Source of the DNA: Glaciibacter superstes DSM 21135
GTDB lineage: Bacteria; Actinomycetota; Actinomycetes; Actinomycetales; Microbacteriaceae
NCBI RefSeq assembly: GCF_000421145.1
Contig: NZ_ATWH01000008.1
Coordinates: forward strand, 1 to 64,000
Length of the DNA stretch: 64,000 bases
Direction: 5' to 3'
Shown: piece after piece, positions 52,997 through 60,697 of the stretch
Layout of the letters: every line of letters starts with the position of its first letter
How positions within the stretch are numbered: position 1 is the first letter of the stretch
Notes under the pieces: generated by a model
What the model was told of the DNA's origin: nothing
Databases searched by the model: none
The model's input: only the letters and a program-made list of their open reading frames with translations
Position numbers and translations under genes: made by a program

Positions 52997-55900
52997 CTAT
53001 ATGCTTCCAGTCGAGTCGACGGTTCCGGTCGCGACGACGGCGGCGTCGCTGTCGATCGTCACCGCGATGACATCCGCTGAGGGTGGCAGCGAAGATACCT
53101 TGACCGTCAGTTGATCACCGGCGACGACCGACGGCATTCCATCGTGGACGGCCGTTCCGATGATCTCCAGCTGCGGATCGGATTGACTCACGGTTTTGCA
53201 CGTGTTGATCGGGCCGGCAGTGAGCGGGATATCACTCGAGCTGCCCGCCAGATGTACTCGCACAGTCATCGGCCGCTCGAGTTCGCCGTCGAAGCAGATC
53301 TTGGCGTCCGCAGATCCGGAAGCGCGAGGCTCGGCGATCATGGACAGTACGCCTGCTTGCCCCAAAGACAGATTCTCGATGCCGTTGCGGTCCGTGCGGT
53401 GCAGATTCCAATCGATGACGCCCGCGGGCATGTCTGTCTGAATCCCGATAACGTCTTCGATGAGAAGCGCAATGGGGGCGAGACCTGTCCACCCTGCAAA
53501 GTCAGGTTTACCCATGTAGTCGGAGCCTCCTTGCACGTTGGGTGCGGAGCCGGCGTCATCGGTGCCAGGGGAAATGTAGTCTTGATCGGCCGCCACCGCG
53601 GCATCCGGGAGCACAATGGGGATGTGCTGGCCGGACTTGTGGCCGGTGGCTGAATTGAGGATCCAATCGGCTGGCTGCCGTTCAGGTGCGTAGAGTTCGA
53701 AGATCGTGCCGGAGTAGTTGTACACCTCGACAATGCCGTCAAGGTAGCGTTTGGCTGCTGTCTCCGCGAACGCGCGATCGCCACTGGCTTCGATCCCCTT
53801 GATAGTGGCGAAAGTTGCCGGCGCCCATACGCCGCCTCGCCAATAGTGGCCCTTCGGATCGTATCGAGAGTCAGTCTTGGCGAGTGCCGGGAAGACCATG
53901 TCTGTCCAGTACTTTGCCGGGTCCTTCAGCGCGTCTACTAACCGGGTGGCTTGTTCGGGGCTGGTGACTGCAGCCAACATCGGCCAGAAGCCTGCGAGGC
54001 TGTCAACTTTCCAGTGTTCTCCCTTGGCGTCGACCTCATAGAAGCGTGCGTCTTGACCGTCCCACATGAAGTCCTGGATCCGCGAGGCGATGTCTTCGGC
54101 CCAGGCGCGATCGGCTGCGGCTCGCTGGGTGTTTCCGGCCGCTTCCTCCAGTGCCGCGAGGCTGTTTCGCATCATGACCATCTGGCTACTGATATCGACG
54201 CTGGCCACACCGCTGCCGGCCCCGTTTCCGCCTTGGTCGAGCTGCGTGGGCAGGTTATCCATACCGTTACCGTTGCCGTTGTTCCAGAACAGCTGATGCG
54301 GCGCAGCCTGGGACCACTGCTGGATCGAGACCCAGTCGGCGTAGGCGCGGAGGGCAGGGAGCACGCGCCGAACGCGGTCGAGGTCGCCGGACTTCTTGAA
54401 GCTTGAAAGTTCAACCCAAGCGAAAAGTGGGGGGTTCACGCCGTTTGCACCGGCGGCCCAGGGGTGGGTCTCGCCAGTTCTGGTGTCGACTGCGCGTCGG
54501 ATCTCGCCGGTCGGCCGTTGTAAGACGTACCAATTGTCCAAGGTCGCGATCATGTCGAAACCGCGCTCTCCGTAGAGGGCATACTGCAATGAGAACAGCG
54601 TGTCCCATTGGAACATGATCGCCGGATCGAAGCCCGAATCAACATAGGTGCGTACCAGCGGTGAGGATTCGCTCGGCTCCAGCAGGTTCTTCGAGAGCAT
54701 GATGCGCCACGTCTGGTTGTACATCTCAACGTATTTTGGGTCCGCATCGGCCACCGGCGTCGGCAATTCTGGGCGCATTTCGTCGTAGCTCCGAGCAGGA
54801 AGGATGTTCTTTTCCGTGGGGTAATACAACCCGTGGGAGGAAGTCGTCACCCACGCGGGCGCATCACCACGCGTCTCGGCGAGGTTCGTGACCGTGAAGT
54901 CTCTGTAGGTCGCCGTTTGCACGCCCCACTGCCTGAAACCGCCGGAGACAGGAGTGAAAGACTCGATTGAGAACGTTGACTGTGCGTCTTCCGGCCGCGA
55001 TTGGGTCGACGGCCAGACTCGCAGGCCATACTCGCCCGACGCCCATGAAAGCTCGAAAGTGTAGCGTTCGCCGGGTGTCCAGGTGAAGGATGTCTCGACG
55101 ATGCGGCTCTCCGAGCCGCTGTTACTTCGGATGATCGACAGCTTCGACTGTTGCCCAACCAGACCGAGCCTGTAGAGTCGCTGGTCGGTGTCGGCACCGG
55201 CAAGAGCGAGTCCGACCGACGCCCACGTCTGATCCGCCAAGTCTTCCGAAACAGGGACAACTATGTCTGCTGTTACTGTCGCCGCTTCCACCGACGCCCC
55301 GGCTTCACACGTCGCGCATATCGTTCGAATCACGGCGGCATCTGAACCATCGCTTGACGAAGTGAGTGAGCCGTCAGAGTTTTCGGACCACGTGCCGCTC
55401 TGCGTTTTCCAGCCGTTCGGGTCTGCTGGCTGTTCCGGCGGGTCCAACTGCTTCGGGTAGCCAGCCTCCACATCTTCGATCGCGTACCCCGTTATCGTCG
55501 CCCTGAGACCATCGGAAGTCTGGATTTCAGCGGAGTTCGGCCAGATGTCTAACGAATCAATGGTGTAACCACCTGCCGGAGCGCCCGGGCGCGGCTGGCC
55601 TTGGGGCCACAGGCGGTAGAACACGTTTCCCTCACGCCACTCGAGCTCAACGTTCTGAATGCTCCCGACCGGCAACGTCCACTCACGTTTCGTATTTGAA
55701 GCACCGGAATCGAGGGCCATGTCTTCACCGCCGGCCGTGCGAACCAATAACGATGAAACGCTTTCCGTTCCGAGGCCGCTCAGCCTCAGCCCCATCTTCC
55801 CTCGTCCAGTGTCGTTGCGGAAGCCGAGCTTGAGCGTCGGCGCGGTTCCAGCAACATCAGCCGCCGGCATGAGCACCTGGAAACTCAGGCGCGCATTCGT

Positions 55901-56131
55901 AAGCGGACGCTCCGGTGAACATTCGTTGCAGAACACGAACCGGGAAGTCCCCGAACCGATCAGCTGCCCCTCCTGAACCGACCACGACCCCGACTCAGTC
56001 GACCACTCGCCATCACTGAACTGCTGCATGTTATCCACAGGCGATCCGTCTTCGTATCCTTCTGAGGCGTTCGCTGGTCCGGCAATGACCGCAAGAGCGA
56101 CTGCTCTTTGGCATTGGATCGTTTCAATCAT
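52997..56131 (-). CDS. Secreted GH63-like (trehalase/glucosidase clan) glycoside hydrolase with duplicated N-terminal module
   Basis: A 1,044-residue protein. A short hydrophobic start (QRAVALAVIAGPANASEG) may be a signal peptide. Residues about 38-220 and 238-418 are two copies of a beta-sandwich-like module; each begins with SGSW or SGTW, then a CxxC (C68/C71, C272/C275), and ends with a WP...RP motif. Residues about 440-960 are the (alpha/alpha)6 catalytic barrel: MFQWDTLFSLQYALYG (D510, probable acid), WNNGNGNGMDNLP, HYWRGGVWAP and TIFELYAPE (E812, probable base). A beta-type C-terminus follows. It resembles GH63 mannosylglycerate hydrolase or glucosidase types; the substrate is not predictable. 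Confidence 0.87.
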   Translation of the reverse strand: MIETIQCQRAVALAVIAGPANASEGYEDGSPVDNMQQFSDGEWSTESGSWSVQEGQLIGSGTSRFVFCNECSPERPLTNARLSFQVLMPAADVAGTAPTLKLGFRNDTGRGKMGLRLSGLGTESVSSLLVRTAGGEDMALDSGASNTKREWTLPVGSIQNVELEWREGNVFYRLWPQGQPRPGAPAGGYTIDSLDIWPNSAEIQTSDGLRATITGYAIEDVEAGYPKQLDPPEQPADPNGWKTQSGTWSENSDGSLTSSSDGSDAAVIRTICATCEAGASVEAATVTADIVVPVSEDLADQTWASVGLALAGADTDQRLYRLGLVGQQSKLSIIRSNSGSESRIVETSFTWTPGERYTFELSWASGEYGLRVWPSTQSRPEDAQSTFSIESFTPVSGGFRQWGVQTATYRDFTVTNLAETRGDAPAWVTTSSHGLYYPTEKNILPARSYDEMRPELPTPVADADPKYVEMYNQTWRIMLSKNLLEPSESSPLVRTYVDSGFDPAIMFQWDTLFSLQYALYGERGFDMIATLDNWYVLQRPTGEIRRAVDTRTGETHPWAAGANGVNPPLFAWVELSSFKKSGDLDRVRRVLPALRAYADWVSIQQWSQAAPHQLFWNNGNGNGMDNLPTQLDQGGNGAGSGVASVDISSQMVMMRNSLAALEEAAGNTQRAAADRAWAEDIASRIQDFMWDGQDARFYEVDAKGEHWKVDSLAGFWPMLAAVTSPEQATRLVDALKDPAKYWTDMVFPALAKTDSRYDPKGHYWRGGVWAPATFATIKGIEASGDRAFAETAAKRYLDGIVEVYNYSGTIFELYAPERQPADWILNSATGHKSGQHIPIVLPDAAVAADQDYISPGTDDAGSAPNVQGGSDYMGKPDFAGWTGLAPIALLIEDVIGIQTDMPAGVIDWNLHRTDRNGIENLSLGQAGVLSMIAEPRASGSADAKICFDGELERPMTVRVHLAGSSSDIPLTAGPINTCKTVSQSDPQLEIIGTAVHDGMPSVVAGDQLTVKVSSLPPSADVIAVTIDSDAAVVATGTVDSTGSI

Positions 56132-56262
56132 GGCCGAACCATCGCCCGAGTGTCAATGCGCCGTTGGAATTGCCCACCAGCGTTCGGTGGCGTTGGCCGC
56201 GAGGGAGCTGCACTGGGTTGGCTCATCGCTCGACCGACGGAGATCGCACATAACATCGAATG

Positions 56263-56544
56263 ATGACTGATCTCGATACCTCCGCCGATTCCGCCCAGCG
56301 CATCACCATGTTCGGTGCCCAGTGGTGCAGCGACTGCCGCCGCTCGAAGTCGCTGCTCGACCGACTCGAGGTCGAGTACGACTACGTCGACCTTGAGTCC
56401 GTCGAAGACGGGGCAGACCGGGCCTTCGCGATCAGCGGACGCACCAGCATCCCGGTCATCGTCTTCCCAGACGAGACGCACGTCGTCGAGCCGACCGACC
56501 CCGAACTGCGTGCGAAGCTCACCGCGTTGGGCCGTATCTCCTAG
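56263..56544 (+). CDS. Mycoredoxin/glutaredoxin-like protein
   Basis: A 93-residue thioredoxin-fold protein with the active site GAQWCSDCRRSKSLLD (CSDC) and TSIPVIVFPDETHVVEPTDP holding the cis-Pro. In actinobacteria such proteins reduce mycothiol-mixed disulfides; most have CxYC, so the Asp is a variation. The second of two adjacent ATGs was chosen because TAACAT lies six bases before it, the leaderless spacing seen elsewhere. It is a single gene. Confidence 0.9.
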   Translation: MTDLDTSADSAQRITMFGAQWCSDCRRSKSLLDRLEVEYDYVDLESVEDGADRAFAISGRTSIPVIVFPDETHVVEPTDPELRAKLTALGRIS

Positions 56545-56573
56545 CCAGAGGCGATTCCGCTCGCTCCTCCCTC

Positions 56574-56632
56574 GTGAGGGGACAAAAAGTGCTCTCCTTT
56601 CGCGCGTTTCAGAGCGATTTGTGACCCCTCAC
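56574..56632. repeat. GTGAGGGG hairpin (copy 3)
   Basis: A 59-bp palindrome: left arm GTGAGGGGACAAAAAGTGCT plus CT, right arm AGAGCGATTTGTGACCCCTC plus AC, with 18 of 22 positions paired. It follows the mycoredoxin-like gene by 29 bases. Its stem is of the AAAGTGCTC type shared with 62691-62750. Confidence 0.78.
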
Positions 56633-56643
56633 GCGCCGCCCAT

Positions 56644-56760
56644 CGTCGAGTAGGTTGCGACCTTTGTCGCAAGCGAAGTGTGCACCTTTGCGCGATGTCG
56701 TTTCCCGTCGCTTTCTCCAAGCTGGATACGAACCACATCGGGTGCACAATCTCGGTCGTC
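56644..56760 (+). promoter_or_regulatory. Upstream region of the ABC exporter operon, similar to 60549-60650
   Basis: TTGCGAC (56655-56661) and GTCGCAA (56666-56672) form a perfect inverted repeat with a four-base spacer. Further matches to 60549-60650 follow in the same order: TGT..ACCT..GC.CGATGTC, then AAGCTGG/AAGGCTGG and ATCGGGTG. It is a candidate binding region for the NarL-type response regulator. Confidence 0.55.
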
Positions 56761-56800
56761 GACCGGACACCACGATGGGTTCAGAAAGCGAAGCTCAATC

Positions 56801-57514
56801 GTGCACGCCATAGAAATCGACCATCTGGTCAAGTCGTACGACCATCTCAATGCCGTCGACGACCTCACCTTCGCGGTTCGAGCCGGCTCGGTCACCGGCT
56901 TCCTCGGCCCCAACGGCGCCGGCAAGACGTCGACCATCCAGGTTCTTCTCGGCCTTGCGAAGGCAACGTCGGGAACAGCGACGGTGTTCGGTCAGAACTA
57001 CGGGGACCTCGAAGACCCGACCGGCACCGTTGGAGCGCTGCTGGAGCCCAGCGGCATCCACCCCGCCCGCAGCGGCCGCGATCACCTGCGTGTGCTGGCA
57101 GCCTCTGCGAAGATTCCTGACTCACGAGTCGACGCGGTGGTGAAGGCCGTCGGCATGGAGCAGGCCGCACGCCGCAAGGCCAGGACCTACTCAATGGGAA
57201 TGCGGCAGCGGATCGGAATCGCCGCCGCACTGCTTGGGAGCCCCCGCATCCTGATCCTCGACGAGCCGGCCAACGGCCTCGACCCGGCCGGAATGCTGTG
57301 GCTGCGAAAACTTCTTCGCGAGTTCGCGGATGACGGTGGCACGGTGCTGCTCTCCAGTCATGTACTGGCCGAGGTGACCCAGGTCGCCGACGACATCCTG
57401 ATCATCGCCCAGGGCAAACTTGTGCTCACCCAGGAACTCGACGCGCTGGTCGACAGCGCTTCGCTGGAAGACACCTACCTGAACGTCACAGCCGGAGCGG
57501 AGGCGATGCGCTGA
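56801..57514 (+). CDS. ABC-2 exporter ATP-binding protein
   Basis: A 237-residue ATPase of the drug/peptide-exporter (BcrA/CcmA-like) group: GFLGPNGAGKTSTIQVLLGL (Walker A), TYSMGMRQRIGIAAALLG (signature), RILILDEPANGLDP (Walker B) and LLSSHVLAEV (switch His). The GTG at 56801 was chosen because the first beta strand (HAIEIDHLVKSYDHL) follows at once; an ATG at 56678 would add 41 residues across the duplicated regulatory region. It overlaps the permease gene by one base and opens the exporter/two-component operon. Confidence 0.93.
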   Translation: MHAIEIDHLVKSYDHLNAVDDLTFAVRAGSVTGFLGPNGAGKTSTIQVLLGLAKATSGTATVFGQNYGDLEDPTGTVGALLEPSGIHPARSGRDHLRVLAASAKIPDSRVDAVVKAVGMEQAARRKARTYSMGMRQRIGIAAALLGSPRILILDEPANGLDPAGMLWLRKLLREFADDGGTVLLSSHVLAEVTQVADDILIIAQGKLVLTQELDALVDSASLEDTYLNVTAGAEAMR

Positions 57515-58383
57515 TGATCAAGGCAGAGATCTTGAAGATTCGCACCCTGTCTACAGGCTGGGTGCTCGCCTGGGTGGCCCTCGGGGTGACCGCGATCATG
57601 CAGCTGGTCAACGTGCTCGCGCCGACCCTCGTCGCCGCACTCCCCACCGGAGACGGCGGTGACGTTCAGGAGTTCTCCGAATCGGTCAACTCCGTCGCCC
57701 AACTCGCCCTACCCGAATATCAGCGCAGCATGCTCGACGTGCTCGGAAACGGCCCGTTGTGGGGCACAGGATTCCCCGGAATCGGCGTCATGATTGCGCT
57801 GTTCCTCGGCGTCATCGTTGCCACCTCAGACTTTCGCTTCGGCGGCATCATCACGACGGCACTGGCGACGCCCAGCCGCCTCCGCGTGGTCGGGGCGAAA
57901 GCGGCGGCGGTCGCGATCGTGACCGCGCTCGGAGCGATCGCGATGGCCCTGATCACCGGGCTCGCCCTTCTTGCCGGAACGGCCGTGGCGCAGGTACCGA
58001 TCCAGGTTCAGACCGGCGAAGTCCTGTCGATCTGGGGCCGCGGCACGATCGTGCTGATCATCTACGGCCTCATCGGACTGGCAGCGGGGCTGCTCATCCG
58101 GCACCAGGTGGCAGCCGTCATCGCGGTCTTCGCCCTCGTGCTGGTCGAACCGCTGATCTCAGGGATCGCTCTCCTCGCAACCGGCACCACGCCCATCGCC
58201 ACTGCGGTCCTCCCTCTCACCCTGGGCCCTGTCGCCTCGAGCGGGGAGACTCCCCTGACCCTCGAGTTGTTCACCGGCTCAGGAGCATTGACCCCGTTGG
58301 CCGCACTGATCGGCCTGCTCGTCTGGGGCGCCGTTCTCCTGTCCATCGCCGCACGGCGCCTGGTTCAGAAAGACCTCGTCTAG
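57514..58383 (+). CDS. ABC-2 exporter permease
   Basis: A 289-residue membrane protein with about six hydrophobic segments. The start MIKAEILKIRTLSTGWVLAW is typical of ABC-2 permeases of this kind, and a large extracytoplasmic loop (about residues 40-85) precedes the second segment. Its ATG overlaps the ATPase stop by one base and the kinase gene begins 54 bp after its stop. It forms the exporter with the ATPase; the cargo is unknown, and lantibiotic or cell-envelope stress export is possible. Confidence 0.9.
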   Translation: MIKAEILKIRTLSTGWVLAWVALGVTAIMQLVNVLAPTLVAALPTGDGGDVQEFSESVNSVAQLALPEYQRSMLDVLGNGPLWGTGFPGIGVMIALFLGVIVATSDFRFGGIITTALATPSRLRVVGAKAAAVAIVTALGAIAMALITGLALLAGTAVAQVPIQVQTGEVLSIWGRGTIVLIIYGLIGLAAGLLIRHQVAAVIAVFALVLVEPLISGIALLATGTTPIATAVLPLTLGPVASSGETPLTLELFTGSGALTPLAALIGLLVWGAVLLSIAARRLVQKDLV

Positions 58384-58437
58384 TTGATCAGCGCATCCGG
58401 GCAACCGAATGCACAACGAACACGAGATACTCAAGTG

Positions 58438-59835
58438 ATGAACGACACCGGCACCAGCAACACCAGGGTGGCCGGCGAACCCGGGCGTAACCACCTGGCC
58501 GTCTGGTTCGATGAAGCGCTCTCGAAGATCGGTCTTCGAGGGCGCTTCGCCAGGGATTGCCTGCTCGCGGCGGTCACAGCCTTGATCTCGGTGCCCGTGT
58601 TCGTGCTGGTCCTGGCTGCCCTCGTCGCGTCAGAAGGCTACTCGTTCAGCCCCGCCCAGGTCGGCCTGGTCGCCGTCGTCGTTGGCGTCCAGGCGCTCAC
58701 GCTCTGCATCAGGCGGGTGAACCCGGCGCTGTGTCTCGCGATCGTGGCCGTGTTCCAGGTGGTGCTGATCACCATCATGCCGCAGGATATCTCGGCGCGC
58801 GGCGCAGCATCCGTCATCGCCGCGTACACGGTCGGCGCCTACCTGCCGACCAGAACCATGCTTCGGGTCGTGACCGGGGTGGCACTCTTCGAGGTGGTCT
58901 TCGGCTATATCGCCGGCAGCACGCTGAACCCACTTGTGCAACCGGTCACCGTCTCTGACCCTGCGCTGCTGGCTCTGAACTACCTCCTCGCCACCGGGCT
59001 GCTCTACCTGGTGTCGGTCTTCCTCGGAAAGTTCGTTGCCAACCGTCGCGAGTATATTGAGCTGCTTCGGGCGAGAGCGCGCGACGTCCTGCGCGAACAG
59101 CAGGCGCGAACGGATGCCGCGATCGACGCCGAACGCTCCAGAATGGCGCGCGAGCTGCACGATATTGCGGCCCATCACCTGTCTGGCATGGTCATTCAGG
59201 CCGCTGCCGTGGAGCGACTCATCGATCGTGACCCGCAAGCGGCGAAGGCCGCGACGAGCTGGATTCGCAGCCAGGGCAAAGAGACTCTCGCGAACCTCCG
59301 GCTCGTGGTGGGCATCCTTCGAGAACGAGGCGCAGACCATGAATTGAATGAGACGGATGCCCCGGTGCCCGGCCTGGCCGTGGCCGAGCACCTGGTGGAG
59401 ATGGCGCGCTCACTCGGAACCACCGTGGACTACGACGTCACCGGCGAGCCCTATCCTCTCCCTCCCCTCGCCGATGTCACGGTCTACCGGGTCATGCAGG
59501 AGGCTCTGTCCAACGCGCGCGAGCACGCGCCGGAAGCCGGTGTGAAACTCACCCTGCAGTATTCACACGACCAGGTGCAGCTCGTCGCAGCCAATGGCCC
59601 GGTCAGCCCTCACGCAGAACGGACGGCAGACGAACGCCGGGGACTCGGACTCATCGGCATGCATGAGCGCGCCAAACTGGTCGGTGCGACACTGGAGACC
59701 GGGCCGACCGCATCCGGCGGATGGCGGGTGGCCTTCACCCTTCCCCGAGACAAGGATGCGTTCGGGACGGAATCAACCCGATCAGAATCTCCCCAATCAG
59801 AACCTCCCCAATCAGAATGGAGCGACTCCGCATGA
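58438..59835 (+). CDS. Sensor histidine kinase (HisKA_3/NarL-partner type)
   Basis: A 465-residue membrane kinase. Residues about 40-200 have five or six membrane segments with no large external domain, so it probably senses within the membrane. ERSRMARELHDIAAHHLSG carries the phospho-acceptor H241; the HATPase domain has VMQEALSNAREHAPEAGV (N box) and RRGLGLIGMHERAKL (G box). The C-terminal tail has a 15-bp tandem repeat. The regulator gene overlaps it by ATGA. It pairs with that regulator and probably monitors the exporter's substrate. Confidence 0.94.
   Translation: MNDTGTSNTRVAGEPGRNHLAVWFDEALSKIGLRGRFARDCLLAAVTALISVPVFVLVLAALVASEGYSFSPAQVGLVAVVVGVQALTLCIRRVNPALCLAIVAVFQVVLITIMPQDISARGAASVIAAYTVGAYLPTRTMLRVVTGVALFEVVFGYIAGSTLNPLVQPVTVSDPALLALNYLLATGLLYLVSVFLGKFVANRREYIELLRARARDVLREQQARTDAAIDAERSRMARELHDIAAHHLSGMVIQAAAVERLIDRDPQAAKAATSWIRSQGKETLANLRLVVGILRERGADHELNETDAPVPGLAVAEHLVEMARSLGTTVDYDVTGEPYPLPPLADVTVYRVMQEALSNAREHAPEAGVKLTLQYSHDQVQLVAANGPVSPHAERTADERRGLGLIGMHERAKLVGATLETGPTASGGWRVAFTLPRDKDAFGTESTRSESPQSEPPQSEWSDSA
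59781..59820 (+). repeat. 15-bp coding tandem repeat at the histidine-kinase C-terminus
   Basis: ATCAGAATCTCCCCA (59781-59795), ATCAGAACCTCCCCA (59796-59810) and a partial ATCAGAATGG encode a SESPQ/SEPPQ/SEW tail just before the stop codon. It lies next to the regulator's start. Confidence 0.85.
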
Positions 59836-60497
59836 TCAGGGTGCTACTGGTTGACGACCAGTCCGTCGTGCGGGCGGGCTTCCGCGTCATCCTCGAAGAC
59901 GCGGGTGACATCGAGATCGTCGGCGAGGCATCCAACGGTCCGGCCGCGGCCGACCTGGCGCGGCGCCTGACACCTGACGTGGTGTGCATGGACGTACGGA
60001 TGCCGGGAGGCGACGGCATTGCCGCGACTCGGCAGATCACCGCGGACGCGGATCCCGGCCAGGGGCCCGCCGTCCTGGTCGTCACGACGTTCGACCTCGA
60101 CGAATACGTTTTCGGCGCGCTCGAGGCCGGGGCGAGCGGATTCATCCTCAAGGATGCGGAACCTGATGACCTCATCGACGCGGTGCGAAAGCTGGCCCGC
60201 GGGGAGGGGCTCGTCGACCAGTCGGTCACCCGTAGAGTGATCGCTGAGTTCGCCAGGCGGAAGGCACCACATCAGCCTGAATCTGCTGCCGTTGAGGTTC
60301 TCACCAGCCGCGAGATCGACATCGTACGGTTGCTGGCCCAGGGTCACTCGAACGCGGAGATCGCCGGTCGGCTCTTCGTTGAAACCAGTACCGTCAAGTC
60401 ACACCTCGGTCGGGCGATGACGAAGATCGGCGTGCGCGACCGGGTGCAGACAGTGGTGTGGGCTTATCAGAACGGCCTGGCAGAGCCCGACGCCTGA
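59832..60497 (+). CDS. NarL/LuxR-type response regulator
   Basis: A 221-residue regulator. The receiver domain has the acidic pair D8/D9, phospho-acceptor D54 in VVCMDVRMPGGDG and Lys in GFILKDAEPDDL. The C-terminal LuxR-type helix-turn-helix is LTSREIDIVRLLAQGHSNAE, then LFVETSTVKSHLGRAMTKIG. Translation is coupled to the kinase (ATGA). It probably controls the exporter operon and perhaps the serine hydrolase that follows, since both units share a similar upstream region. Confidence 0.95.
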   Translation: MIRVLLVDDQSVVRAGFRVILEDAGDIEIVGEASNGPAAADLARRLTPDVVCMDVRMPGGDGIAATRQITADADPGQGPAVLVVTTFDLDEYVFGALEAGASGFILKDAEPDDLIDAVRKLARGEGLVDQSVTRRVIAEFARRKAPHQPESAAVEVLTSREIDIVRLLAQGHSNAEIAGRLFVETSTVKSHLGRAMTKIGVRDRVQTVVWAYQNGLAEPDA

Positions 60498-60548
60498 GCG
60501 GTTGCGTGAGCGGTTGCGTGGTCGATTGTCGACCTGACGACCGGGCGT

Positions 60549-60650
60549 CTGCCACTTTGGTCGCAACCAGGATGTAGACCTCCGCTCGATGTCCTCCTGC
60601 CGCGGTTTCGGAAGGCTGGGAACTGAGCGAAATCGGGTGACGCACAACCG
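60549..60650 (+). promoter_or_regulatory. Upstream region of the serine hydrolase gene, similar to 56644-56760
   Basis: The right arm GTCGCAA (60560-60566) is identical to that at 56666 and lies at the same distance from a degenerate left arm CTGCCAC (60549-60555). Then TGTAGACCTCCGCTCGATGTC, broken here by substitutions relative to the first copy, AAGGCTGG and ATCGGGTG follow in the same order and at similar spacing. Confidence 0.5.
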
Positions 60651-60697
60651 GGCATCCGCCTGAACACCGCGATCCGCTCGGAAACCGGAGCCTGCAC

